In this document: one piece after another, positions 21,317 through 31,844 of the stretch
Position numbering within the stretch: position 1 is the stretch's first letter
How the letters are laid out: each line of letters begins with the position of its first letter
From: Saccoglossus kowalevskii
Taxonomy: Eukaryota; Hemichordata; Enteropneusta; Harrimaniidae
DNA: 45,134 nucleotides
Assembly: GCF_000003605.2 (NCBI RefSeq)
Contig: NW_003108583.1
Span: 120,440 to 165,573 of the forward strand
Direction of reading: 5' to 3'
The notes under the pieces: generated by a model
Seen by the model: only the letters and a program-made list of their open reading frames with translations
Databases searched by the model: none
What the model was told of the DNA's origin: nothing
Translations under genes and position numbers: made by a program

Positions 21317-24300
21317 CTGAAATGAAATAATGTATATATATAGTGAATAAATTTTGCAATATCAGAGTTTTCATTTGCTAACATTTATTCCTACCGTTAC
21401 CGTTGGAATCTGGTGAATATGTTTATTATGGGGCAAAATGTATTTACAATGTCAAGGATATTCAATATGTGAATGAATTTAACACATTCAAACAATACGT
21501 GCATGCGTTGCCAAGTTGAAGTTGTGGTAATTAGAAATGACTGAGTTCGTAAATGTGACTTTCACACAAAAACACGATTGGTGCTATCTGAAAATTGTTA
21601 CATTTTCCCCAAAGACCAATAATATTACTGCAATTTACATAACATAATATGGGTATAGATAGAGGCCATTCGCGGAAATATCAATAAAGAATATGGTAAT
21701 ATATTGGAATGCGAAAATTACTGTCTAATATCAAACCATTTGCTTTGTCGAATTATAAATACATCTAAAACTTGCGAATCTTCTGATTTTTTTTTTGCAA
21801 AGAACTGAGTACATTTGAATCTACAATGTTAAACTTGCAAACAATCTTGAATGAGAGCATAACTATAATAACGAGATTTATGCCCTGGAATGTCTAAAGT
21901 AAACAAGACTTCATCATCTTGCATAATTGAGTTTGATTTCGGCACTATTTTATTTATATTAGCATATTAATTATAGTTGGGATGTTCGTGATTATGTATA
22001 ATTGCTGTATTGTCGGTGGACGAGTAGTTTATTATTATTAGTTAAGGCTATGTGTTTGGGGATGTAGTATGTATTTTTAGGAATTTAATTTAAAATGTCA
22101 TTGTTTTTAATTACATATCTATAATTTTTGGACAAACGTTTTCTTGGAGTAGTTTTGTAAATTTCGCAAAACAGTAAATTTGTATCGTTTAGTTGCAATA
22201 ATTTCTGGTTTTAATAATATGTGGGGCACTATTTTATTTATATTAGCATATTATCAAACAATATAAATATGTATTCAAAAAATTATATTGACAGTAGTTT
22301 TATTACCAAGTTCGATGACTTTTTAAAATATATTTACTGTTTTGATGGGACAGCCAGGTTTTGGACACTGATCTATGCCATTTTAAGCCAACAATTTTGT
22401 TTCATTGTTTCTGGGTCTGAATGTGCGAATGGATTCAGTTCACTGTTGAAAATGGTTTCACGTCGTGCCTGGCAAGCAGTATTTCAGAGATTTCGTTGAC
22501 AGATGTTACATAAGTGACTGAGGGATATTAAAATGTCTGGATCTTGATTGAAAAGTGTTAACTGCGTTAAACGGCATTTGTCATGTCTACCAGAACTTGT
22601 ATATAGCCATACAGAGTATAATATAACATATAAATACCTTCTCTCATGGCATAGTCAGGGCAAAATACCACATTGAAGTAGGTTCCATTTTCAGCACTCC
22701 AGTATTTAGGCCCTCCAAAAGATTCCCCAGTACTTGAGAAGGCCTTTACCCAGCAACCTTTTTTGCCACCAGGAACATCAAAAGGAATTTTATCCTTAGC
22801 TGGTACTTTAACGAAGTCTGCAAACAGCAAATAATATTTATTGCAATACTATAACCGATTAATAAAATATTATATCATGCATATTATATTACAGTCACAC
22901 ATAGAATATGTTTATTAATCCTCATATTCGGAACACTAAGACAATTAGCGCTTAATACATATCCCCCATGAGAACAAAAAAAATAATATGAGGTTATTAC
23001 AAGAGTACCGCAAAGTATGCACGAAGACAGTACAGCTGGGGTATCGGGTCGGTAAATGTGATAATAATAACTTTATTATATGTATCCCCCCTGAAGATAC
23101 ATCATACGAATGCCGAAATCCAAGAAGGTTCGAACGCTTACGCGCGTAATCGTTCCATATTTGAAATTCTCATTTCCTAATATGACACGATGCAAATAAC
23201 CAGTACAATACCGGAACGCTGTAAGATGTATAATGTGATGCAATGTGTAGATAATGTGTAATTGCTTAAGCAGTCAAGGTCATATTAGGGTTTTATATAG
23301 TCCAAATCTGATTATGTGACCCCATGAGAGTATGGCTCTATCCGTTATCAATGGTTAGGAAGTCGTTTGTAAACGTGATCTTATTTGAGATATATGTTTC
23401 ATGTTAAACCGCTAGTCCGGATACATAAAAGGAAAGATGGCCGCCAGTTTTCAGTAAATGACAAATGACACTTCCGTAAAATCACTCTTTTCGCCAATCT
23501 GTGATTTCCGCGTAAAAGCTACGGGAAAGCATGATTCAGACAGTCGTTTTGATTGCTCAAAATTTGATTGCCCGAGCGAGTGCATATGGCACGAGCTGAG
23601 GTGTGCACAGGAGGGACTGTGCGTAAACATTCCAATAACTTCATTAGTGTATCTGTGCAACAACACCAAAATATTTTCGCGGTTACAGGGCTTGTAAACT
23701 TGCTCGATTCTTTTGTTTTCAGCGGAAACAGGTGAACTAGGTCAGTTACGACATGGATGTACATGGTAACGAGAAGAGGGAAATGGACTGTTTTCACCCC
23801 ATTGTCGATGACAAGACGAACCAAGCTGTGGGTACTGCCCTAGATTAGTTTGTTGGTGGATGTGACGACCTGGCTCGTCATGATAATAGCTCGTTCGTAA
23901 TAGTAGGGTTCGTTCGAGGGGCACGTCAACAAGTAATTCCCGACAGTATGCTTTGAATATGCGAATACTTCTCGCATTTAATATATGACGTTCTCGACAA
24001 TTTCAAAAGTACAAATGTGTCTCGAAATAAATAAACTGAAAGATCAAAAAATGAAATGATTGTTGACCTACAACATTTCGTAAAAAATGGTGTCCGTGTT
24101 TTGTAACGTGCGAGTCGCACTTATATTCGTGTATCGTCGGGCAACTGGGTTTGCTCGTGCCACACATCGTACGCGTATCACGATTTAAAAAAAAAATGTT
24201 GGAGCCTTTTTTCACGTTGCATAACGTCATTATTGCCTAGCCAACAAGACAAATTGCGGCACACGTTGTACTATGCGGTACTATACATTGTGTATGTCAT

Positions 24301-25391
24301 TCAAATAAACCACAGTTTTCGTTGCAAGCATGGAACTAAATAAGGACTTCTATAGTGCAAGTATGAGCGTTGCCCATTGGTCCGACTTGTGGAAATACCT
24401 GGAACCCATGTCTGTGAAAAGGGATTTCAAAATGACCCTAAACACGTTTTAAAAGGTCAAAATTTCGTACCCTTTTCACTGTTAGAAAGCTAAAAGATCA
24501 CGCACCTTGAACTCTCGCCTGATCTCGCGATATTTGAGCTTTCTAACCCTTCAGTGTAAGCACGGGTTGGTCAAATACCGTGATCGCCCGTGATCGAGGG
24601 TGGTTAACCGGGGGCCGGACGTTTTCCTCGTTTTGGCGATCATTGAATTCCTTAAAGCAATAATAAAAACGATAATCTCATTTAAAAAATAACCACATTC
24701 ATCACGTTGGCAGTACCGGAAAAGACACCCTTTTTGTCTATTTTGACTGAAATGGTAACCCGAAACGCGTAACGCGCGTTAACGTGATTTTCTTTAAAAA
24801 TACACCTTTTTAACGCGTTTTCTTTCACAGACATGCGTACTAGATCATTCTTTAGGTCGGACTCCCGGGGAGCGTTGAACGCGACCCATTAAGTCCTTTC
24901 AAGTCGGATAATAGCGTAATTCATGATGTTAGCTTAACACATCCAGTTGAAATGATAACAGATGTGTACCAAGTAAACAACTGAGCGAACCATGCAAATT
25001 ACATTTCCCATGACGCACTGGTGCAATCCCTGAGATTGCGAAGCCGCACTCGAAATCTTAGATAGTCTATATGAGTGGAATATTTAGCACATAATGAGCA
25101 TTCAATCTGACATGGTATTAATCAATCATGCAGGTATTATGTACAAATACCATCTCGTACATTATACTGCTCTTATCCCTTTGGGTGGATAGTGTTTTAG
25201 CTTTCGTTATTACCTGATGAAATTGTATTCCATTTAAATTTGACTGAGCCGCCTACTTTTGCGCTTGCTTCCTTGTATTTTCCTTCAACATATCCAGAAA
25301 TCTCGTCAATTTTCTCCCGTTCAGAATCCACCAGCGCCCATATGTCGTTCGTGGTGCTGTTGGACAGATGGCAAGTTACTTTGCCCCCCAT
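21156..25391 (-). CDS. Three-exon gene for an uncharacterised 172-residue protein
   Basis: Coding exons on the minus strand are 25391-25214, 22817-22638 and 21316-21156. Each junction has consensus signals: donors TCATCAG|GTAATA and GAGAAG|GTATTT, acceptors GTTTGCAG|ACTT and TTTCAG|GATT. Both introns are phase 1, and the spliced length is exactly 173 codons with a terminal TAG. The start is the ATG in exon 1 in a strong context (AACATGG). Exon 1 has a 9-base untranslated lead behind a good acceptor (TCTCTTGGTTGCAG), so a 5' non-coding exon should lie upstream. The product begins MGGKVTC, which fits an N-myristoylation pattern. It has no signal peptide or membrane segment, an Asn/Thr-x-x-IWALVDSER element near residues 11-25, a Gly/Pro-rich centre, and a tail with CPGC, C and CGAC cysteines that could bind zinc. 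I do not recognise the family; function unknown. Confidence 0.85.
21941..21969. repeat. 29-bp exact direct repeat (partner at 22225-22253)
   Basis: GGCACTATTTTATTTATATT followed by AGCATATTA occurs at both places, 284 bp apart, inside the second coding intron of the 172-residue protein gene. No other structure is evident. Confidence 0.8.
22638..22817 (-). CDS. Exon B of the 172-residue protein gene
   Basis: 180-bp symmetric phase 1-1 exon, so skipping it would keep the frame. It encodes FVKVPAKDKIPFDVPGGKKG, then CWVKAFSSTGESFGGPKYW, an N-G-T sequon and a VVFCPDYAMREG end. The alternation of hydrophobic and polar residues suggests a beta-rich domain. Confidence 0.85.
22990..23050. mobile_element. 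Partial copy of the 11815-11931 MITE family
   Basis: AGGTTATTACAAGAGTACCG, then CAAAGTATGCACGAAGACAGTAC, parallels the right end of the 11815-11931 element read on the minus strand (AGGTTATTGCGAGGGTACCT, then CAAAGTATG.AC..AGACAGTAC). The opposite end was not found, so it is a half copy. It lies in the intron between exons A and B (22818-25213). Confidence 0.55.
23430..23445 (+). promoter_or_regulatory. YY1-like motif AAGATGGCCGCC in a CpG-richer intronic patch
   Basis: AAGATGGCCGCC matches the YY1 consensus seen in many animal promoters and LINE 5' ends. CATAAAAGG lies just upstream. The ATG inside it opens only six codons. The 79-codon frame that follows (23458-23697) is cysteine-rich but has no recognisable fold. 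It could be an intronic promoter or a remnant of another LINE 5' end. Confidence 0.3.
24342..24898. mobile_element. Non-autonomous DNA transposon-like palindromic element
   Basis: Both ends, read inward, share AAGGACTT, then GCGTT, then GTCCGAC, then an ATGTCTGTGAAA block, giving long imperfect inverted repeats over about 90 bp per arm. The interior is unusually CpG-rich for this window and has no reading frame. No target duplication is clear. It lies in the first coding intron of the 172-residue protein gene. Confidence 0.6.
24477..24556. repeat. Nested 80-bp inverted repeat
   Basis: The left arm is CACTGTTAGAAAGCT. The right arm, reverse-complemented, is CACTGAAGGGTTAGAAAGCT. TTAGAAAGCT pairs perfectly and the CACTG termini pair at the outer edge, with a small offset between. 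It lies inside the larger palindromic element and may be a MITE within a MITE. Confidence 0.6.
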
Positions 25392-25400
25392 GTTGATAAA
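25214..25400 (-). CDS. Exon A of the 172-residue protein gene (ATG at 25391)
   Basis: 187-bp exon. It encodes residues 1-59 plus one base, including VTCHLSNSTTNDIWALVDSE and a charged, helix-like EKIDEISGYVEGKYKEA segment. It is bounded by a polypyrimidine-preceded CAG on the 5' side and by CAG|GTAATA on the 3' side. Bases 25400-25392 are untranslated if the strong-context ATG is used. Confidence 0.85.
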
Positions 25401-27477
25401 CTGCAACCAAGAGAGAACATCAAGCTGAGATTATTTCATACAACGTCTCATTTATTATGTAACAAATTAGGCCTACATGCGACACCTTTGATAGCAGCAG
25501 TTAACACGGCATTGTCTACACACTATACGGTTTAGGGAAATAATGCTACTACAGCACGACAATGAAGACTACTACATTTGCATGCGATAATCCATATGAA
25601 AATCAGTTTATTTACTATTTGATTACACTGCTAGCAAAGTCAGCACGTTGTACGTTAAACAAGTAAATTATGCTATTGCAGTATACAATGTTCTCTGGAA
25701 ATGTTCAACTAAGAGAATTATGTTTTCATGAATTATACGCAAGTTCTGGCAACGTTAAATGAGTATGTGATTTATAACACAATTTTTCCTTCTCTGCGAG
25801 ATCTCGCGTAATGTGTGAAAGACGAACGTTTGTCGCAAAAAAACAAAACTTCATGGTTAGTTGACAGTGCCTTACGCTTTCAGAGGTGAAAGGTATGACA
25901 ATAACAATAGAAATCTGTGCAGATTCTCGTTTAAGTAAAAAGATTAAATTCTTTCCAGATCTTGATAGTCTAAAAAACTTTCCCAACACGAATTATCGTT
26001 ATGCTAGTTGGTGTGAACGTTATGCACATAACACTTTAGAAAATTACGAAGACATAAGTAACTTTTGTATTGTTGAGTTACGTTTGCCATCGTGCTGAGC
26101 AATCGCATGTCTAATGAATACACTTTTAGCTGATAAATTTTATGATCATGTTCGATAAAAAAATGTATTTAGAAAATTACCACAATACGTGGTGAGAATG
26201 ATTACCGTGTACACATTGGTATATAAAGACACGCTTATTGTTAGTTTAGCTTACCTTCTACGGAAATAACTTCTCACACCTCATGAACAGACAGCCTAAA
26301 TGAGACCCATTTTTCCAAACAATTATTTGTTCCAGTGTTAATTGTATGTTTACATTTATTGATCCTCGAAAAAAGACTTTATCTAGTGACACATCCATGT
26401 ATAAATTATATAATCACCCACTTCGGATGGACGTAAAAAAACAAGTGACAGCCAGCATGTCACAATATATAATTGTTCGAGTAGACTAAGGCCATACGAG
26501 AGAACATATTCTCACTGTATTCTAAGCTTAAATTCTGTCATAATTAAGAATAGTATATGCACTAATTCAAACACAACAAACTAACTTTTAGTTAGACCAT
26601 CAATCGACGCTTCGACGTGTAATTTCTCTAGCCGAGTCATGTCGATCCGATATGCAGAGCAAGTCCCCTAAACACACGTACACTAAACAAATGGAGAGTT
26701 TGTAAATTCATGTTTGGTCAATTGTTTCTGAGGCCAATGATGGTTTTAAGAAAACTACCGGCGGTCTTAACGATAAAAATGTAGCGGGTCACGTGATTTG
26801 TTATGCTATAATTAATTTTATTCCAAAAATCGGCATTAAATTCTTTTATGTGCTCTATTTATCAAATATTCGGGTATCAATGGTATAGCTCTCACAAAAT
26901 CCATCTATCACATTTCTTTTTAATTGCAATAAATATTTAACTAAATGTTGCAAGCCATGATATGAAATGTATTATGGAAAGCTATGTTCATAATTTGTGC
27001 TGAACTAATTAGTTAGAATGAAGAAGTCACGGACACGGCCCTATATTGTCCAGGTACATGATTAATATATTACACATAAATCAGGTGGCAGTGACTTTGT
27101 TTATCAGTAGTTCTTTAATGACATTTCAATTGAAATGAACGAAAGAACAAGTGTCAAACAACTATTCCAAGTCAACAATCCTAAAACGAATCCAAGGAAG
27201 TAACGCAAATTACACACTCCCAGTGCTTCCAGAATTAAATATAAGGGAATAATTAGCGGTCCTTCAAATAATATTGTTGTTTTTGGGTGACGCAATCATG
27301 TTTGTAAGGGGATTATTTTGTCCTGAACAACTATTGAATCTGTCACTTGGAATTAATGGGTCTGAATCGTATTTCCGGGCGATTGTAGTATGACACAAAT
27401 AATGTACACTTCAGGAGACGATTGAAACGTTGGTCGTCTAAGCACGCTGGTACGTGATGTCCAGAAGTTTATCTACA
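25401..27477. other. No supported gene; expected site of 5' UTR and promoter of the 172-residue protein gene
   Basis: On the minus strand this is upstream of exon A and should contain a non-coding first exon. I could not place it. The overlapping frames near 25726-26098 carry no recognisable motif. Confidence 0.4.
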
Positions 27478-27990
27478 AGGTTAAATGAGAACATTGAAAC
27501 TTGCTTTTCTGTAGTAAATGTAAGCACGTACTTTATAATACAGGTATGTTAACTGGTGTAAAGTAACCATGGGGACAAATTATTGTGTCAATAATTGTGT
27601 TAGTCTTTGGTGACACTGGAAAAAATAAAATGAAAACTTGGATATAATTGTCTTCAGTGAAAATACCAGTTGGTGGGACACCAACAGAATCGAGGTACTG
27701 ACTGATATCATGACCTTAGTGTTTGTGAATAAAATGTTGTCAGTAATTGAAATATGGCAGCATTATAATAAAACTGAATAAACAAATGGCGAAACATTGC
27801 ACCAGGAAAATAAACTGAATTTCCCAAAAATCTTGTAAACTTGAGTGACTGGGTGAGAGTTTATATAGATTCAGCCAAAAGATTGTTACATAGATAACTA
27901 AGAATCCTTGTACCTAACTAATTAGTCATCAGTTAACACATACTAGGAGGTATCGGTATTTTCACTGTTCTTTGATCACAGATATATTTA
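27478..27990. repeat. Triplicated 0.5-kb repeat, copy 1
   Basis: Shares ordered blocks with 28605-29070 and 29697-30230: a GAGAACATTGAAACTT start, TAACCATGGG, the palindromic AATTATTGTGTCAATAATT, GGAAAATAAACTGAATTT, GAGTGACTG..TGAGAGTTTAT and GATTGTTACATAG. This copy lacks the GTACCTAATAAACTTATCAG block and has an 0.2-kb segment (TGGATATAATTGTCTT...) shared only with copy 3. Confidence 0.85.
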
Positions 27991-28604
27991 GTGATGTCTG
28001 TCACTTGTTCATAAAACACGCTTATTTGATCTTGGCGGTCACGTTTATGCAAAATACAATAAGTTCTTCTTTGGTGCGCCACCAACTTATTTTCTCTGCA
28101 CATCAATAATATCATGTAATCGAACTACATTTTCTTCAATATCTCGAAAGTAATATACACAGACGTTTTAAAAAATCTGACGTTTTCTTCCCACAAAGGC
28201 GGTGCAAATAATAATAAGTAGTCTTGTATAGTGCCATTTGTTATTACAAGAATCTGAATTGTTCACTTTCTGACTTGATGATGTTCATATTATGGCAGGT
28301 GCCATAGTCATGACATAGACCTGGTTTATCAAAGTCATGTTACGTTCACCCATGACAGATGAGCAGATGGAACTTACAGAATGCCATACTCGCAGAGCAA
28401 CGAATTTGGTGGTGCTGATGTTTATTGTACGCTGATTTATGATGCTGAGTGGGCAGTCGTTTGTGTGATTAAACCAACAGCCACCCGGATGAAAAACATT
28501 CTAACTACTGTCCCACGCCCATGTACATTTTCCTTTAAAATTAAAACATACAATTTGTGTATCTTGTAATTTATTTAAATATCAAAACCAGATAGGCGAT
28601 TTTT

Positions 28605-29070
28605 TACCTATATCTTTATCAAGGTTACATGAGAACATTGAAACTTACGTTTCTGTAGAGTTTATTCAACACAGAGTGGCATAACTGTGTCACAAATAAT
28701 AGATTGTCTTCAATTTTATTAGGTACCTAATAAACTTATCAGTTAATGTAAACACGGACTTTAAAATACAGGAATGTTAACTGGCGTAAAGAGAAGTAAC
28801 CATGGGAACAAATTATTGTGTCAATAATTGTATTAGTCTTTGTTGACACTGGAAAATAAACTGAATTTCACAACAATCTTGTAAACATTGAGTGACTGGG
28901 TGAGAGTTTATAGAGATTCAGCCCAAAGATTGTTACATAGGTACAGGCATCGCTGAAATGATTGAATGCATGACAAATACAATGCCGTCGATTCTTATTA
29001 GCTATCTAACTAATCAGTCATCAGTTAACACTTACTAAGAGGTACCGGTATTTTAACAGATCTATGATCA
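28605..29070. repeat. Triplicated 0.5-kb repeat, copy 2
   Basis: Starts near ACCTATATCTTTATCAAGGT. It carries TTAGGTACCTAATAAACTTA and the AATTATTGTGTCAATAATT palindrome. It lacks the internal block present in copies 1 and 3, and ends with a CAGTTAACAC..ACTA.GAGGTA.CGGTATTTT block shared with copy 1. No coding content. Confidence 0.85.
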
Positions 29071-29696
29071 ACATTTCGACTGAACTCAAACAATGCCAGA
29101 TACGTTTGATTACTTGCGGTTCTAATAGTAAATTTGGTTTGTGACGGTGCACTCACTACCTGTGTTATTTCTTACTATGTCCTGCTATGGTTTTCAGTTG
29201 AAACGATATTGCAATCATAGACCAACGATAATCTTAGTTGTGAGTTGTAGGTGCAATTAGACACTAGTGATTTCAAACAGTATAATCCTATGATAAAATG
29301 AACAATGTAAACTCACCAATTACGTTAACTGTCTGCAAATCAGGAGGTACGACGCAGAATCCGCGATCAATTCACACAGGTGTCATTCATTAGGTGTGAC
29401 CGAGCTAGCAGTTTGTTTGTACTTACATAGTATAACAAAGTCAGTTTAGTTAATTATTTACCAGTAAGTTGCAATATCGGACCGTAATCTCGGAGGTATG
29501 CTTGACGCAATTGAATGTCACTAGATGGCGCTCTCTAGAGAGCTCAGAGAAGCTCCACGGCCATCTATTTAACCAGCAAGTGATTTGATGTACAATGGTT
29601 AGTAACAAATTAGATTATCTGGTAGTGGCGGATTGGGCCACCGGGAATGTATCATTTTTATACTTCAGGAAATCTAGGTAAGTGTTGACGACATTT

Positions 29697-30230
29697 TCAC
29701 CTATATCTGTATAAAGGTTACATGAGAATATAGAAACTTACGTTTCTATAGAGTTTATTCAATACAGAGTGACATAACTGTGTCACAAACAATGGATTGT
29801 CTCCAATTTTAGTAGGTACCTAATAAACTTATCAGTTAATGTAAACACGGACTTTAAAATACAGGTGTGTTAACTAGCGTAAAGAGAAGTAACCATGGGA
29901 TAAATTATTGTGTCAATAATTGTGTTAGTCTTTGTTGACACTTGAAAAAATAAAATGAAAGACTTGGATATAATTGTCTTAGTGAAAATATCAGTTGGTG
30001 AGACACTAACGCAGAATCGAGACACTAACTGATATCATGATCTAAGTGCTTGTGAATTGAATGTGTTCATAAACAAATGGCGAAACATGGCACAAGGAAA
30101 ATAAACTGAATTTTACAAAAATCTTGTAAACTTTGAGTGACTGAATGAGAGTTTATTAAGATTCAGCCAAACGATTGTTACATAGGTAGAGACATCGCTG
30201 ACATGATTCAGTGCAGATATAAACAATGAC
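29697..30230. repeat. Triplicated 0.5-kb repeat, copy 3
   Basis: Contains all blocks except the terminal GGTATTTT segment. It is closest to copy 2 in its first half (GTACCTAATAAACTTATCAG) and shares the middle block with copy 1. The three copies lie about 1.1 kb apart in the same orientation, which suggests tandem duplication of a unit of about 1.1 kb followed by divergence. Confidence 0.85.
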
Positions 30231-31844
30231 CACTGGAAGTCTGAAAACAGTTATCACGTGTATTCATGGAAATGTATGAATCGCCTCGATTCATTGTCGC
30301 CCGGCAGTGTTGCCACTTATTGCTCACAATACGCAACTACAGTTGTTTCAATTAAAACCAGTATTTTAGTAATCGTCTTCCGATCACAAAAGAAGAAAGT
30401 AATCCTAACAAAATATATATGCACAGAAAATATAGAGAGAGCAAACTGATGGATGACCTTGTGGCCTACTCTGTTCTGCGGGAACCCGCCACCCACCGCT
30501 GTTAGCGCTGTAACAATTAGTATCTGAGTTGCATTGGGGAACAGCGCTTTCTGGGTGTTCGTGTACTGAAATTGGAAAGCGGTAAAAAAACATCAAACAT
30601 GACTGCCGAATTAGATTACTGCGAGTATTTGTAATTGAATACATATTTTAGTAATCTTTTCCACGTACTTTTTCACTTTATCGATTTTTTTATGTAGAAT
30701 CTTATTTTTCCGATTGCTAGCATTTTCTTGAATTCCAACGCAAAGTGTCGTAGCTGACCATACATGTGTAAGTGCATCATACGGTCGATTGGCATGGGTG
30801 AGTACTAATGCCATAAATACAAATGTTATGGGTTTTATTTTTGACACATCTTCCGTTTTGGCTTCGTGGACATATCACCTCGTATATTTTCTACATTATA
30901 ACTGTCAGAATCCTTTATTCTATGTTTTTGTCATATTAACTCAAACCCTGCAAATAGAAGTGTGCATGGAATCATGGGAAGAAAATGTGTGCATTGCTGT
31001 GTGATAAGTGTCATAAAGGTGATTGACAGGTCATACTTGTTTTCAACTCTGGAAGGACAGTGGCATCTGCCAGATGTGCTTGTGATTTACATAACAAAGG
31101 GTGTTTACAACTTTGGAATGAGAATTGGAATATACCAGGTGTGCTGTTATTTGAATAACAAAAAATGTTTATTATCTACTGAGTTGCCTACGTGACACAG
31201 CTGCTAGCAAGATGACATTCTGATTGGCTCATGGGGAAACCTAGGAGGTGACACTGAATCATGCCTATAAATTGAACTGACTAAGGACAGTTTGGGTTCA
31301 TAATTTCAACTTGCTTTCCTGTGTGTTCTGCTACGATATTGTGTGGCAAGTGATACATGCTACAACCATCATTCTGTGAGACTTGTATGAACTGATCTGC
31401 GATATCCTGCTTTCAGCGATGCCCTCCAAAATACCAGCGTTCCTCTGCAAGCAAGACTCCTGTGTTTTTTCGTTGTTGTGTTGCAGAAGCCATTGACTGT
31501 CTTATATTAATACATCCTGGAACTGTGAGTTCTCACCAATGCACACTTCTCTACACAATCCCCTATTTTAGTGACTTTATTCATTGTATTTTCCTGTGCT
31601 TTATTTCTTGTAATTATTTTGAGAGGTATTGAAGCCAGGAGCTTTAACTCGATATTTTGGTGTATGTGTAATTTATTTCCAGTACTATTGTCTTGTCTAC
31701 CCCATACTAGCAGTGAAAGAACCCCCTGATCAGTGCGAGTTCTGTGGGTGGCCCTCTCAATTGCGATAAGCAGGCCTTACACTGTGACAGAGTGAGGAGA
31801 TAATATCAGGGAGAGGGGACAAACTGTACAAGCGATATAATAAT
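30231..31844. other. No supported gene; weak promoter-like motifs and a short tandem duplication
   Basis: An imperfect 65-bp tandem duplication lies at about 31040-31168; both units run from CAACT.TGGAA to a ..ATAACAAA..TG end. GATTGGCTC at about 31222 and CTATAAATTG at about 31264 are spaced like CCAAT and TATA boxes, but the ATGs downstream (31357, 31418) open only short frames. Confidence 0.45.

Noticed and set aside
23128-23140. GGTTCGAAC, a tRNA B-box-like word
   Set aside because: No A-box, no cloverleaf arms at the right distance and no T-run terminator were found.
23458-23697. 79-codon cysteine-rich plus-strand frame after a YY1-like motif
   Set aside because: Seven cysteines drew attention, but there is no signal peptide, no known spacing and no splice context, and it lies in the intron of an opposite-strand gene.
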